Below, in pieces: positions 35,843 to 44,842 of a stretch of 64,000 nt of DNA. The translations under genes were made by a program, and so were the position numbers. The stretch's first letter is position 1; each line of letters starts with the position of its first letter. Under the pieces are notes generated by a model. The model made no database searches, was not told the origin of the DNA, and saw only the letters and a program-made list of their open reading frames with translations. Location: the NCBI RefSeq assembly GCF_018128245.1, contig NZ_CP072378.1, forward strand, positions 124,001 to 188,000, in the 5' to 3' direction. Origin of the DNA: Leptotrichia sp. oral taxon 221 (GTDB taxonomy: Bacteria > Fusobacteriota > Fusobacteriia > Fusobacteriales > Leptotrichiaceae).

Positions 35843-37351
35843 ATGGATAAAGATTTACAATCGATACAAGAAGCGAGAGATTTGCTAGTAGCAGCAAGTC
35901 AAGCTCAAGAAATATATGCTGGATTTTCTCAAGAACAAGTTGATGAAATAGTAAAAGAAGTAAGTGAAGAAGCAAGAAAACATGTTACAGAATTGGCAAA
36001 AATGGCTTGCGAAGAAACAGGATTTGGAAATTGGGAAGACAAAGTAATTAAAAATAAATTAGCGGCAATAGATGTTTACGAATCTTTCAAAAATGAAAAA
36101 ACAGTTGGAATTTTAAATGAATACAAAGATGAAGGAATAATTGAAATTGGAGTTCCAATGGGAGTTATTGCGGCTTTGATACCTTCTACAAATCCAACTT
36201 CAACTGCGATTTATAAAGTATTGATTTCATTGAAAGCAGGAAACGGGGTTGTAGTAAGTCCTCACCCAAATGCGAAAAACAGTATTATTAAAACAGTTGA
36301 ATATTTGATTGAAGCGGCTGAAAGAAAAGGTGCACCAAAAGGATTGATAGGAGTTATTAAAACACCTACATTACAAGCTACAAATGAATTGATGAAACAT
36401 AAATTAACATCATTGATTTTAGCAACAGGTGGAGAAGCAATGGTTAGAGCGGCATACAGTTCTGGAACACCAGCAATTGGAGTTGGACCAGGAAATGGAC
36501 CTGCATTTATTGAAAAAACAGCTGACATCAAAAAAGCAGTAAAAAGAATAGTTCAAAGTAAAACTTTTGATAACGGAGTAATTTGTGCTTCTGAACAATC
36601 AATCGTTGTGGAAAGAGAAGTAAAAGATAAAGTTGTTGAAGAATTGAAGGCACAAGGAGCTTATTTCTTGAATAGAGAAGAAAGAGATAAAGTTGGAGCA
36701 ATCTTGATGAGAGCTAACAATACAATGAATCCAAAAATTGTTGGAAGAACAGCACTTTACATAGCTTCAATGGCTGGAATAACAGTTCCAACAAATACAA
36801 AAATTTTGGTTTCAGAAGAAACAGAAGTGTCACATTTTAATCCATATTCGAGAGAAAAATTGTGTCCAGTATTAGGATTCTACTGCGAAGAAAATTGGGA
36901 AAAAGCTTGTGAAAGATGTATTGAAATATTGAAAAATGAAGGAATTGGACATACAATGTCTATGCACTCAAATAATGTTAATGTAATTAGGGAATTTGCC
37001 TTGAAAAAACCAGTTTCAAGATTGTTGGTAAATACACCAGCGACATTAGGTGGAGTAGGAGCTACAACTAACTTATTGCCAGCATTAACATTAGGATGCG
37101 GAACAGTTGGAGGAAGTTCAACTTCTGATAACATTGGACCAAAAAATTTAATAAATATTAGAACAGTTGCATATGGACAAAAAGAATTGGAAGATTTAGT
37201 TAAGAAGCCGTGTGTAAGTGAATTGTCAGATGTTGTGGGGAATGCTGTAAAAGAAGCGACAAATTTGGGAAGTAATGATGTAGATGTAACAAATGCAAAG
37301 GAAATTGAAGATATTATAAAACAAGTGTTAGATAAAATCTATCAAAAATAG
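35843..37351 (+). CDS. eutE: CoA-acylating acetaldehyde dehydrogenase
   Basis: A 502-residue enzyme making acetyl-CoA from acetaldehyde released by ethanolamine ammonia-lyase. Catalytic Cys lies in TFDNGVICASEQS, with IPSTNPTSTAIYK and the C-terminal GGSSTSDNIGPKNLINIR typical of EutE. It lacks the N-terminal basic-amphipathic helix seen on PduP, but its C-terminus ends in a helix (IEDIIKQVLDKIYQK) that could serve as a targeting tail instead. Ribosome site GAGAGGAAATG. Confidence 0.94.
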   Translation: MDKDLQSIQEARDLLVAASQAQEIYAGFSQEQVDEIVKEVSEEARKHVTELAKMACEETGFGNWEDKVIKNKLAAIDVYESFKNEKTVGILNEYKDEGIIEIGVPMGVIAALIPSTNPTSTAIYKVLISLKAGNGVVVSPHPNAKNSIIKTVEYLIEAAERKGAPKGLIGVIKTPTLQATNELMKHKLTSLILATGGEAMVRAAYSSGTPAIGVGPGNGPAFIEKTADIKKAVKRIVQSKTFDNGVICASEQSIVVEREVKDKVVEELKAQGAYFLNREERDKVGAILMRANNTMNPKIVGRTALYIASMAGITVPTNTKILVSEETEVSHFNPYSREKLCPVLGFYCEENWEKACERCIEILKNEGIGHTMSMHSNNVNVIREFALKKPVSRLLVNTPATLGGVGATTNLLPALTLGCGTVGGSSTSDNIGPKNLINIRTVAYGQKELEDLVKKPCVSELSDVVGNAVKEATNLGSNDVDVTNAKEIEDIIKQVLDKIYQK

Positions 37352-37367
37352 ATAGGGTGTGATAAAT

Positions 37368-38141
37368 ATGCCAGTAATAACTGAAGAAAAGTTAAGAAAA
37401 CTTGAAAAGGATGGCGTTTTAGACCAATTGGTTATTGAAGAAAAAGATATTCTCACACCGTCAGCAAGAGAATTTTTAAATAAAAAAAGAATTTCTTATG
37501 ATCGAAATAGAGAGAAAAAAGAAGAAAAAGAAGAAAAATTGGAAATTCAGAAAAAAGATGATAAAAAATTAGCAATGGAAGAAGCAAAACCGAAAAGACA
37601 ATATCGAGATTATGTAACAGGTGCGATTTATGATAAAAAACCTGAATTTATGACTCAGATATTTGGCGATAATCTAGTTGTTAAAAATCATAAAAGAATA
37701 ATTTTGCGTGGTAAATTTGACACTTTACAGGCTGAAACTATTAAATTTTGGAAAAAATATGAAAAAAATAAAAAGTTGGAAGCCGATTTTGCACAAGCAT
37801 ATAGATTTATAAGAGATTTATTTATTAGTGAAATGGTTGATTCAGAATTTAAAGAGAGAGATGTTCTAGGATATGATATTGACACATTAAAGGAAATTAC
37901 TCACAATACGCATAAATATTATAAAACAGGGCATTTGTTTGAAATAAATGTAGAATATGACGAAAAGGTTATTGATATAAACTGTTTGAGAGCGTTGTCT
38001 CGGGAATGTGAAATTGCAGCTGTGGATGCTTTTTATCACGAAGGGAAAACGGAAAGATTGGATATATTAAAGGCTTTGAATAGATTGAGTAGTATTTTCT
38101 ATTTAATGATGTTAAAGGCGAACAATGGAGATTATAAATAG
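37368..38141 (+). CDS. eutT: EutT-type cobalamin adenosyltransferase
   Basis: A 257-residue protein. N-terminal LTPSAREFLNKKRISYD and C-terminal ILKALNRLSSIFYLMML match EutT, which makes adenosylcobalamin from ATP and cob(II)/cob(I)alamin. The CCxxC iron-binding cluster of enterobacterial EutT is absent: there is no Cys in the expected region, as reported for some Gram-positive homologues. A Lys/Glu-rich insert lies at about 50-75. Start at 37368 chosen for AGGGTG 9 nt upstream. It likely supplies cofactor to both the diol dehydratase and ethanolamine lyase. Confidence 0.87.
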   Translation: MPVITEEKLRKLEKDGVLDQLVIEEKDILTPSAREFLNKKRISYDRNREKKEEKEEKLEIQKKDDKKLAMEEAKPKRQYRDYVTGAIYDKKPEFMTQIFGDNLVVKNHKRIILRGKFDTLQAETIKFWKKYEKNKKLEADFAQAYRFIRDLFISEMVDSEFKERDVLGYDIDTLKEITHNTHKYYKTGHLFEINVEYDEKVIDINCLRALSRECEIAAVDAFYHEGKTERLDILKALNRLSSIFYLMMLKANNGDYK

Positions 38142-38156
38142 GAACAGGAGCAAAAT

Positions 38157-38819
38157 ATGGAAAGAGCGGAATTAGAGAAAATTATTAGAGAAAAATTGAA
38201 AGAAATAATGGAAAATTCTAGCGAGCAATCTGTTTCAGAAAAAAAAGATAATTCATTTATGGTTGAGGCATCGGGAAGACATGTTCATTTGTCCAAGAAA
38301 CATCTTGAGTTCTTATTTGGAAAAGGGTATGAATTGACGAAAGTGAAGGATTTGTCTCAACCGAATCAATATGCAGCTAAAGAGAGAGTTAGAGTGATAG
38401 GACCTAGAGGTGAGTTTTCAAATGTTGTTATTTTAGGTCCTTGTAGATATTTTACTCAAGTGGAATTATCGTTGACGGATTGTAGAGATATTGGAGTGAA
38501 AGGTGTTATTCGTGAAAGTGGAGATATTAAGGGAACTCCTGGAATTTTGATAGGTGTTGGAGATAAATATTTGCAGTTAGATGAGGGAGTTATCGTTGCA
38601 AAAAGACATATTCATATGACACCAGAAGATGCAAGACGACTTAATGTAAAAGATAAAGAAATTGTAAAAGTGAAAATAAACAGTGAAAGACCTGTAATTT
38701 TTGATGATGTGCTAGTGAGAGTTAAAGATAGTTTTAGATTGGCTATGCACATTGATTATGATGAAGCTAATGCGGCTGGGTATGTTTCTGGAGTAACAGG
38801 AACTATTATCAAAGAGTAG
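38157..38819 (+). CDS. pduL: Phosphate propanoyl/acetyl transferase PduL
   Basis: A 220-residue microcompartment phosphotransacylase converting acyl-CoA to acyl-phosphate and recycling CoA inside the shell. An N-terminal encapsulation helix (ELEKIIREKLKEIMEN) is followed by VEASGRHVHLSKKHLE and VAKRHIHMTPEDA, the two zinc-binding His clusters, and by QPNQYAAKERV and GPRGEFSNVVILGPCR. There is no EutD-type enzyme in the locus, so PduL probably serves both acetyl and propionyl CoA. Confidence 0.95.
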   Translation: MERAELEKIIREKLKEIMENSSEQSVSEKKDNSFMVEASGRHVHLSKKHLEFLFGKGYELTKVKDLSQPNQYAAKERVRVIGPRGEFSNVVILGPCRYFTQVELSLTDCRDIGVKGVIRESGDIKGTPGILIGVGDKYLQLDEGVIVAKRHIHMTPEDARRLNVKDKEIVKVKINSERPVIFDDVLVRVKDSFRLAMHIDYDEANAAGYVSGVTGTIIKE

Positions 38820-38831
38820 GCGGTGATGTGT

Positions 38832-39458
38832 ATGCTCAATGAAGAAATGCTCGAAATTATTTTAAAAAAGGTGTTGGAGGAACTTTCAAGAAAAGGAATA
38901 GATATAAGCTCTAGAAAAAATCAAGAAGAAAAGCCGATAAAAGTTAGTTTTTTAGGAAAAGATAATCTTTTGAAGGATGAATTAAAAACTTATGCGAAAA
39001 TAAATGATAACATTGATTTTAAAACATTTTTTGAAAGTTTAGAAAAGGCAGATTCAGAAAAATTAGTCGTATCTGATTTAAGTATTGATGAATTGGTGGA
39101 CTTATCGCAAGGTAGAAAAAATATTGTGACAGAATTTCTTTTAAATTCGAAGGAAGTATTTTTGGTGGAAGAGGGCTTGGAGTATAAGAGATATCAGAAG
39201 CCAGAAGCTTTGATAAAAGTGTATGATAGTTATTTTCAGAATTTGAAGGAATTTGGAGTGAAAGTGCTTAAAAGAGTGGAAATCTCAAAAATGTTTACAA
39301 AACGAGAAGAATTTTCTATCAGTGGTGTGATTACAAAAGATAAATTACAAAAGTTATCGGCTGAAAATCAGAAAATTATTGTGAAAAAAGGTAGTAAAAT
39401 AACATCACTTGCAGATGAGTACATAAAATCAAATAATATACAATTAGAGTACGAATAG
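38832..39458 (+). CDS. PduM-like / TIGR02536-type microcompartment protein
   Basis: A 208-residue protein with an N-terminal amphipathic helix (EEMLEIILKKVLEELSRKG) of the cargo-targeting type. The rest resembles the ethanolamine utilisation proteins grouped as TIGR02536 and, more loosely, PduM: a C-terminal ITSLADEYIKSNNIQLEYE is the clearest shared part. PduM is needed for proper compartment assembly in Salmonella; its biochemical role is unknown. Start at 38832 is chosen over two earlier in-frame starts because GGCGG sits 8 nt upstream. Confidence 0.6.
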   Translation: MLNEEMLEIILKKVLEELSRKGIDISSRKNQEEKPIKVSFLGKDNLLKDELKTYAKINDNIDFKTFFESLEKADSEKLVVSDLSIDELVDLSQGRKNIVTEFLLNSKEVFLVEEGLEYKRYQKPEALIKVYDSYFQNLKEFGVKVLKRVEISKMFTKREEFSISGVITKDKLQKLSAENQKIIVKKGSKITSLADEYIKSNNIQLEYE

Positions 39459-39475
39459 AATGAAAGAGGGAGAAA

Positions 39476-39724
39476 ATGCTAATAGGAACAATTATTGATA
39501 ATATTTGGGCGACAAGAAAAGATGAAAAGTTAAGTGGTCTAAAACTTATGGTAGTGGCAATTGAGGGAGAAAAGAAAACAATTGTTGCGGCAGATTATAT
39601 TGGAGCTGGGATTGGCGATAGAGTGATTATCGTTACAGGCAGTTCTGCAAGAAGGGTATTTGATGCGGAAACACCAGTAGATGCAACAATTGTTGGAATT
39701 ATTGATGAGCTTGAAACTAAATAA
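39476..39724 (+). CDS. eutN: Pentameric vertex shell protein EutN/PduN
   Basis: An 82-residue EutN/CcmL protein that caps the polyhedral vertices. IGTIIDNIWATRKDEKLSG and AGIGDRVIIVTGSSAR are signature segments. Ribosome site AGAGGGAGAAA. It is the only vertex protein in the locus. Confidence 0.95.
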   Translation: MLIGTIIDNIWATRKDEKLSGLKLMVVAIEGEKKTIVAADYIGAGIGDRVIIVTGSSARRVFDAETPVDATIVGIIDELETK

Positions 39725-39790
39725 AAGTTAGATAAATCAAAGTTTTTAAGTAACAAGTCGATTGATTAAAAAATAGAAGAGGAGTAAAAA

Positions 39791-40129
39791 ATGAAAAAAA
39801 AATTAATAACAATAAAAAATTACTTGGACTATGTGTGTGACGGTAAGTTTATTGTAACAAGTGATATGATTATTACTCCAGGTGCAAAAGATAAGATTAG
39901 AGCAGCAAATTTAGAAACAATTTACGAAAAAGAAAAATGTTGTGTTGCTCATGAAAACAAAAATGAAGGAACTTGCAAAAAAAATGATTGTGAGGGAAAC
40001 AGAAACGAGATAAAAAGTAGTGAAGAATTAGAGAAAAAAATTATCGAAATTCTTTTGAAAAAATTTAATATCACGGATGTAGAAAGAGTAAAAGTAATAC
40101 TTAAAAAAGTTAAAGAGAGTATTAAATAA
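39791..40129 (+). CDS. Small Cys-containing protein with EutT-N-terminus-like segment, unknown function
   Basis: A 112-residue protein. Its first 45 residues, including IKNYLDYVCDGKFIV and ITPGAKDKIRAAN, echo the N-terminal module of EutT and EutQ-like proteins. The middle has several cysteines (KCCVAH, TCKKNDC), a possible metal site. The end (SSEELEKKIIEILLKKF) is an amphipathic helix that could target it into the compartment. Located between eutN and the alcohol dehydrogenase, 66 nt after eutN. I do not recognise a described function. Ribosome site GAGGAG. Confidence 0.6.
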   Translation: MKKKLITIKNYLDYVCDGKFIVTSDMIITPGAKDKIRAANLETIYEKEKCCVAHENKNEGTCKKNDCEGNRNEIKSSEELEKKIIEILLKKFNITDVERVKVILKKVKESIK

Positions 40130-40175
40130 TTTTAAGAACCAAAAAATGGGAATAAAAAAGAGGAGTGGTGTTTAG

Positions 40176-41294
40176 ATGAGTTTATTTCATATAAAACCAA
40201 AAATATATTACGGATCAGACTCCTTGGATATATTGAAAACTTTAGAAATGAAAAAAGTTTTTATCGTAACTGATAAGACAATGGTAAAATTAGGAGTTAT
40301 CAATAATATTACAGATATTTTGAAGGAAAGAAATGTTGAAATTGAAGTTTATTCGGATGTAAATCCAGATCCGAAAGATGAAGAAATAATAAAAGGAATG
40401 TTGGATTTTGTTTCTTTTGATCCAGATTGTGTAATAGCTTTGGGAGGAGGTTCTCCAATTGATGCTTGTAAAGGAATACTTTATTTTGTGAAAAAAATTA
40501 AAAGAGCAATGAATGAAACTGAAAAGTTAACTTTTATTGCAGTACCAACTACGAGCGGAACAGGATCAGAAGTAACAACTTATTCAGTAGTTACATCAGG
40601 TAATAAAAAAATACCTTTGAGTGATGTGGAAATGTTGCCAGATATAGCGATTTTGAATCCAGTGTTCACAGAAACATTGCCACCAGCAGTTATTGGAGAT
40701 ACAGGAATGGATGTTTTAACTCATGCAATTGAAGCATATGTTTCAGCTAATCCAAATTTGTTTTCAAGAACATTGGCGATTGGAGCAATAAGAACGGTAT
40801 TTTCTGATTTAGTGAAAAATTATGAAAATCCATCATTAGAAAAAGAACGAACAAATATGCAAATAGCGTCTTGTATGGCTGGAGTAGCTTTTAGCACTTC
40901 ATCATTAGGAATTAATCACAGTGTGGCACATTCAGTTGGAGCGTTATTCCACAAACCTCACGGAAGATTAAATGCAGTTTTAATGCCAAAAATTATAGCG
41001 TTTAATGCTAAAAATCCTGCTGCGAGAAAAGCATACTGTGAAATAGCTAGAGCATTAGATTTTATACCAAAAACTGAACAAGAAGGAGTAGAAATCTTAA
41101 TAAAAGGGATTGAAATGAGAAACGCAAAAATGGGAATTCCAAAAAGATTGAGAGATTTAGGAATACCAAAAGATGAATATTTCAAACAAATTGATAAAAT
41201 TATAAACGATATTGAAAATGATATGTGTACGGAATACAATCCTAGAAAATTTAGTTATGCAGAAATTAAAGAACTTCTTGAAGAAGTTTATTAA
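40176..41294 (+). CDS. pduQ: Iron-containing alcohol dehydrogenase (PduQ/EutG type)
   Basis: A 372-residue group III alcohol dehydrogenase reducing the aldehyde to propanol or ethanol and regenerating NAD inside the compartment. NAD-binding GGGSPIDACKG near residue 90, the PTTSGTGSEVT segment, and metal-ligand region HAIEAY with later GINHSVAHSVGALFHKPHG are intact. Ribosome site GAGGAGTGG. It is the only alcohol dehydrogenase of the locus, so it may serve both substrates; EutG is an equally valid name. Confidence 0.9.
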   Translation: MSLFHIKPKIYYGSDSLDILKTLEMKKVFIVTDKTMVKLGVINNITDILKERNVEIEVYSDVNPDPKDEEIIKGMLDFVSFDPDCVIALGGGSPIDACKGILYFVKKIKRAMNETEKLTFIAVPTTSGTGSEVTTYSVVTSGNKKIPLSDVEMLPDIAILNPVFTETLPPAVIGDTGMDVLTHAIEAYVSANPNLFSRTLAIGAIRTVFSDLVKNYENPSLEKERTNMQIASCMAGVAFSTSSLGINHSVAHSVGALFHKPHGRLNAVLMPKIIAFNAKNPAARKAYCEIARALDFIPKTEQEGVEILIKGIEMRNAKMGIPKRLRDLGIPKDEYFKQIDKIINDIENDMCTEYNPRKFSYAEIKELLEEVY

Positions 41295-41386
41295 AATTAA
41301 TTTATAAATTTGGAAGTAATAAACGATAAGAAAAATTAAAATGAAAATTTTATAGATTGAGTTTTTAATTTAAAGGAAAGATGAAG

Positions 41387-41965
41387 ATGGAGAGAATATT
41401 AGTTGTAGATGATGAACCAATAACAAGAATGGATATTTCCGAAATACTTAAAGAAGCAAATTACAATGTGGTTGGAGAAGCAAAAGACGGCTACGAAGCG
41501 ATAGAAAAATGTGAACAATATAAACCAGATTTTGTAATAATGGATGTAAAAATGCCACTTTTAGATGGTTTAAAAGCTGCAAAAGTAATAAATGAAAAGA
41601 AATTATCAAGAGGTGTTGTTTTATTGACTGCTTATTCAAATAAAGAGTTTATCGAAGAGGCAAAGAAAATAGGAATAATAGGTTATATAATAAAACCAAT
41701 TGATGAAAAATCATTTATTCCGAATCTTGAAATCATATTTAGTAAACAGGAAGAATTTGAAAAATTAGAAAAGAAATATTTAAAAACAGCACAAAAATTG
41801 GAAGATAGAAGGAAAATTGATATAGCAAAAAGTATTTTAATGAGAAACCAGAACCTATCAGAAAATGAAGCATACGAATATATTAGAAATTTGAGTATGA
41901 ACAAAAGAACTGATATGGGGAAAATAGCAGATATCATTATATTAACTGGAGAAAATAATGATTAG
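41387..41965 (+). CDS. eutV: ANTAR response regulator EutV
   Basis: A 192-residue two-component regulator. The receiver domain has acidic pocket DDEP, phosphoacceptor Asp in VIMDVKMPLLDG and Lys in YIIKPID. A coiled-coil linker leads to a C-terminal ANTAR domain (RRKIDIAKSILMRNQNLSENEAYEYIRNLSMNKR). EutV binds paired hairpins in nascent RNA and prevents termination when phosphorylated by EutW in response to ethanolamine. Overlaps eutW by 8 nt. Start at 41387 is preferred by spacing from AAAGGAAAG; 41381 is possible. Confidence 0.94.
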   Translation: MERILVVDDEPITRMDISEILKEANYNVVGEAKDGYEAIEKCEQYKPDFVIMDVKMPLLDGLKAAKVINEKKLSRGVVLLTAYSNKEFIEEAKKIGIIGYIIKPIDEKSFIPNLEIIFSKQEEFEKLEKKYLKTAQKLEDRRKIDIAKSILMRNQNLSENEAYEYIRNLSMNKRTDMGKIADIIILTGENND

Positions 41966-43358
41966 AGAAATATGCGAAAAATTTACAAATTTACCAGAAA
42001 GTAGTATCAGAAAGTTAGAAAAAATCTCAGAAGGGTTGCCAGTTTTGAGTGAGTTGTTGGAAACAGACATATTTATTGACTGTTTGGTGGATAGTGATAG
42101 AGCGATTGTTGTAGCAGAAGCAAATCCTGAGCATACTTCTAATTACACGAAAAGCGTGGTTGGAGAATATGCTTACAGAAAAAATGAACCTGCAGTGATA
42201 AGGACGCTGGAAACTGGTCATCCTTCGAGAGATTACAAGGCTTTGACGCAAGAAAGTAAATATGTTACTCAAAATGTCGTTCCAATTACAGATGATGAAA
42301 ATAAAAAGATAATTGCATCACTAATTGTGGAAGAGAAGATGAATGGAAATCAGACTAATGAAATAAAATTTTTGACGGATACGACGAAGGAAATACTGTT
42401 AAATTCATTGAAAATGTCACAAGAAAGAAAAATCATAAATTATGTGAAAGATGGAATAATTATTTTTAACGACAAGGGAATTTGTATTTATCAAAATGTG
42501 AAAATAAAAGAACTTTTTAAAGAAATTAACTACAAAACATCTATTTTAGGAGAACATTTTGATAATATAGTGCCAGATAGTATAAAATTTTCTGATCTTG
42601 TAAATAAGAAAGAAGGATGGAATACAGAAATTTTTATTGCGGATAAAGTCTTAAGATTAGAGTATTTTTTCATAAAACATGAAGTAAAAAAAAATTTAGT
42701 TTTGTTTTTGAAAGATATAACAGATATAAAAATAAAAGAAAAAGAGCTAATGTTAAAATCTGTTGCGATAAAGGAAATTCATCATCGAATAAAAAATAAT
42801 TTGCAGACGATAGCGAGTTTACTTAGAATGCAGGCACGAAAAGCGGAAGATGAATCGGTGAAAAAGATTTTAAATGACAGCATAAATAGAATTTTGAGTA
42901 TTTCAATAACTCATGAAATGTTGGCTCAAAATGGATTTGATAATTTAAAAATTCAAGAAGTTATAAAAAAAATTTTGAGAAACTCGGTTAGAGAGAATAT
43001 AAATGAAAATTTGAATTTAAAAATAAGTATCGAAGGCGATGATTTTCAGATAAATTCTGATAAAGCAACAACAATTGCATTAATTATTAACGAATTAATA
43101 GAAAATTCTGTAAAACATGCTTTCAAAAATAAAAAATGTGGTACAATTATAGTAGGAATAAAAAATGAAGGAGAAAAAGCAAGAATTTCTGTTGTCGATA
43201 ATGGAATAGGAATGGAAAATAGAAAGATAAAGAAAAATAGTTTAGGATTACAAATTGTGAAAAGTCTCGTAAAAGATAAACTTGATGGGGACCTAAATAT
43301 AAAATCGGATAATAATGGAACAAATATAAGTTTTGATGTAAAATTGGATCAAAACTAG
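41958..43358 (+). CDS. eutW: Sensor histidine kinase EutW
   Basis: A 466-residue cytoplasmic kinase without membrane helices. The N-terminal sensory domain (about 1-150) is of the type found in EutW, with [26 protein letters not shown]-like segment spans about 155-260. The HisKA_2 phosphoacceptor is in [20 protein letters not shown] near residue 275. The ATPase domain has [14 protein letters not shown] and VVDNGIGME. It senses ethanolamine and phosphorylates EutV. Confidence 0.94.
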   Translation: MIREICEKFTNLPESSIRKLEKISEGLPVLSELLETDIFIDCLVDSDRAIVVAEANPEHTSNYTKSVVGEYAYRKNEPAVIRTLETGHPSRDYKALTQESKYVTQNVVPITDDENKKIIASLIVEEKMNGNQTNEIKFLTDTTKEILLNSLKMSQERKIINYVKDGIIIFNDKGICIYQNVKIKELFKEINYKTSILGEHFDNIVPDSIKFSDLVNKKEGWNTEIFIADKVLRLEYFFIKHEVKKNLVLFLKDITDIKIKEKELMLKSVAIKEIHHRIKNNLQTIASLLRMQARKAEDESVKKILNDSINRILSISITHEMLAQNGFDNLKIQEVIKKILRNSVRENINENLNLKISIEGDDFQINSDKATTIALIINELIENSVKHAFKNKKCGTIIVGIKNEGEKARISVVDNGIGMENRKIKKNSLGLQIVKSLVKDKLDGDLNIKSDNNGTNISFDVKLDQN

Positions 43359-43375
43359 AAAGAAAAGGTACGAAA

Positions 43376-44806
43376 ATGACTGAAGAGATATTGAGCGTAG
43401 GAATAGATATTGGAACATCTACATTACAACTTATATTTTCTAAAATTTATATAGAAAATAGAGGTTCATCTTTTACTGTTCCTCAAATAAAAATAATTGG
43501 AAAAGAAGTAATTTATAGAAGTGAAATCTACGAAACTCCATTAATATCGGAAACAGTGATAGATACGAAAAATGTAAAAAAAATAATTGAAAATGAATAT
43601 AAAAAAGCAAATATTAAATATGAAGATGTATCAACAGGAGCTGTTATTATAACAGGAGATACAGCTAGAAAAGAAAATGCGAAAGAAGTTTTGGAAACAT
43701 TAAGCGGAATGGCTGGAGATTTTGTTGTAGCTACGGCTGGACCTGATTTAGAAAGTATTATTGCAGGAAAAGGTTCTGGAGCATATACATTTTCTGAAGA
43801 AAAAAACACAAGTATTGTAAATTTTGATGTAGGTGGTGGTACGACAAATAATGTAATTTTTAATAGAGGTGAAGTTGAAGATACGACTTGCCTTGATATT
43901 GGTGGAAGACTTATAAAATTTGATGAAAATCGTAAAATTAAATATATTTTTGAGAAAATGTTTGAGATTGCGAAAGATGTGGATGTGAGCATCAAATTAG
44001 GCGATTATGCAGATGAAGCCAAATTTAGAAAAATTGCAAAAAGAATGGGACAATTGATATTTGAAAGTGTTGGGATTTTTCCAAAGACAGAGTTGTACAG
44101 AAAAATTGTGACAGATAAAGATTTTAGAAAAAATATTAAAGATATAAAATACTATTCATTTACAGGTGGAGTAGCTGATTTTATATACGGAAGAAAAGAA
44201 GAAGATAAATTCAAATATAATGACATCGGGGTCATTTTAGGAGAAGAAATCTTGAAAATAATTGAAGAAAAACAAATTAATTTGAAACAATTGAGTGAAA
44301 CAATTGGTGCGACTGTTGTTGGAGCTGGAAATCATACGACTGAAATAAGTGGAAGTACGATAACTTATTCAGAAGGAATTTTCCCAATTAAAAATATCCC
44401 TGTATTAAAATTAACCGAAGAAGATGAAAGTGTAAAAGGAATCGAGTTAGAAGAGATTATTAAGAGAAAATTAGAGTGGTTCAATTTGAAAAAAGAGGAT
44501 AAAAATGTTGCGATTGGGTTAAGAGGAAAGCATAATATGGACTATTTGGAAATAATGGAGTTGGCAAAAGTTTTTTCTAACATTGCAAAAAGTGAGATAA
44601 ATTCTAAATATCCAATAATAATTATTGTTGAAAATGATATGGCAAAAGTTTTAGGACAGTGTATGAAATTGGAATTAGCTGGTAGAGATATAATTTGTAT
44701 CGATAGCGTAAAGGTGCGTGACGGAGATTATATCGATATTGGAGAGCCTTTAGGAAGTGGAAATGTTTTACCCGTTGTAGTAAAAACATTAGTCTTTAGT
44801 TATTAA
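43376..44806 (+). CDS. eutA: Ethanolamine ammonia-lyase reactivase EutA
   Basis: A 476-residue actin-like ATPase that exchanges inactive cobalamin in ethanolamine ammonia-lyase. [16 protein letters not shown] at the N-terminus, [14 protein letters not shown] near 145-158 and the [17 protein letters not shown] block are typical. Directly upstream of its client eutBC. Ribosome site weak (AGAAAAGGTACGAAA). Confidence 0.95.
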   Translation: MTEEILSVGIDIGTSTLQLIFSKIYIENRGSSFTVPQIKIIGKEVIYRSEIYETPLISETVIDTKNVKKIIENEYKKANIKYEDVSTGAVIITGDTARKENAKEVLETLSGMAGDFVVATAGPDLESIIAGKGSGAYTFSEEKNTSIVNFDVGGGTTNNVIFNRGEVEDTTCLDIGGRLIKFDENRKIKYIFEKMFEIAKDVDVSIKLGDYADEAKFRKIAKRMGQLIFESVGIFPKTELYRKIVTDKDFRKNIKDIKYYSFTGGVADFIYGRKEEDKFKYNDIGVILGEEILKIIEEKQINLKQLSETIGATVVGAGNHTTEISGSTITYSEGIFPIKNIPVLKLTEEDESVKGIELEEIIKRKLEWFNLKKEDKNVAIGLRGKHNMDYLEIMELAKVFSNIAKSEINSKYPIIIIVENDMAKVLGQCMKLELAGRDIICIDSVKVRDGDYIDIGEPLGSGNVLPVVVKTLVFSY

Positions 44807-44842
44807 GATTGAAAAATTAATATTTTTTGAGAGGTGGCAGTA

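Noticed and set aside
43528-43995. 155-codon open frame opposite eutA
   Set aside because: Antisense to the conserved ATPase core of EutA; no ribosome site or conserved features.
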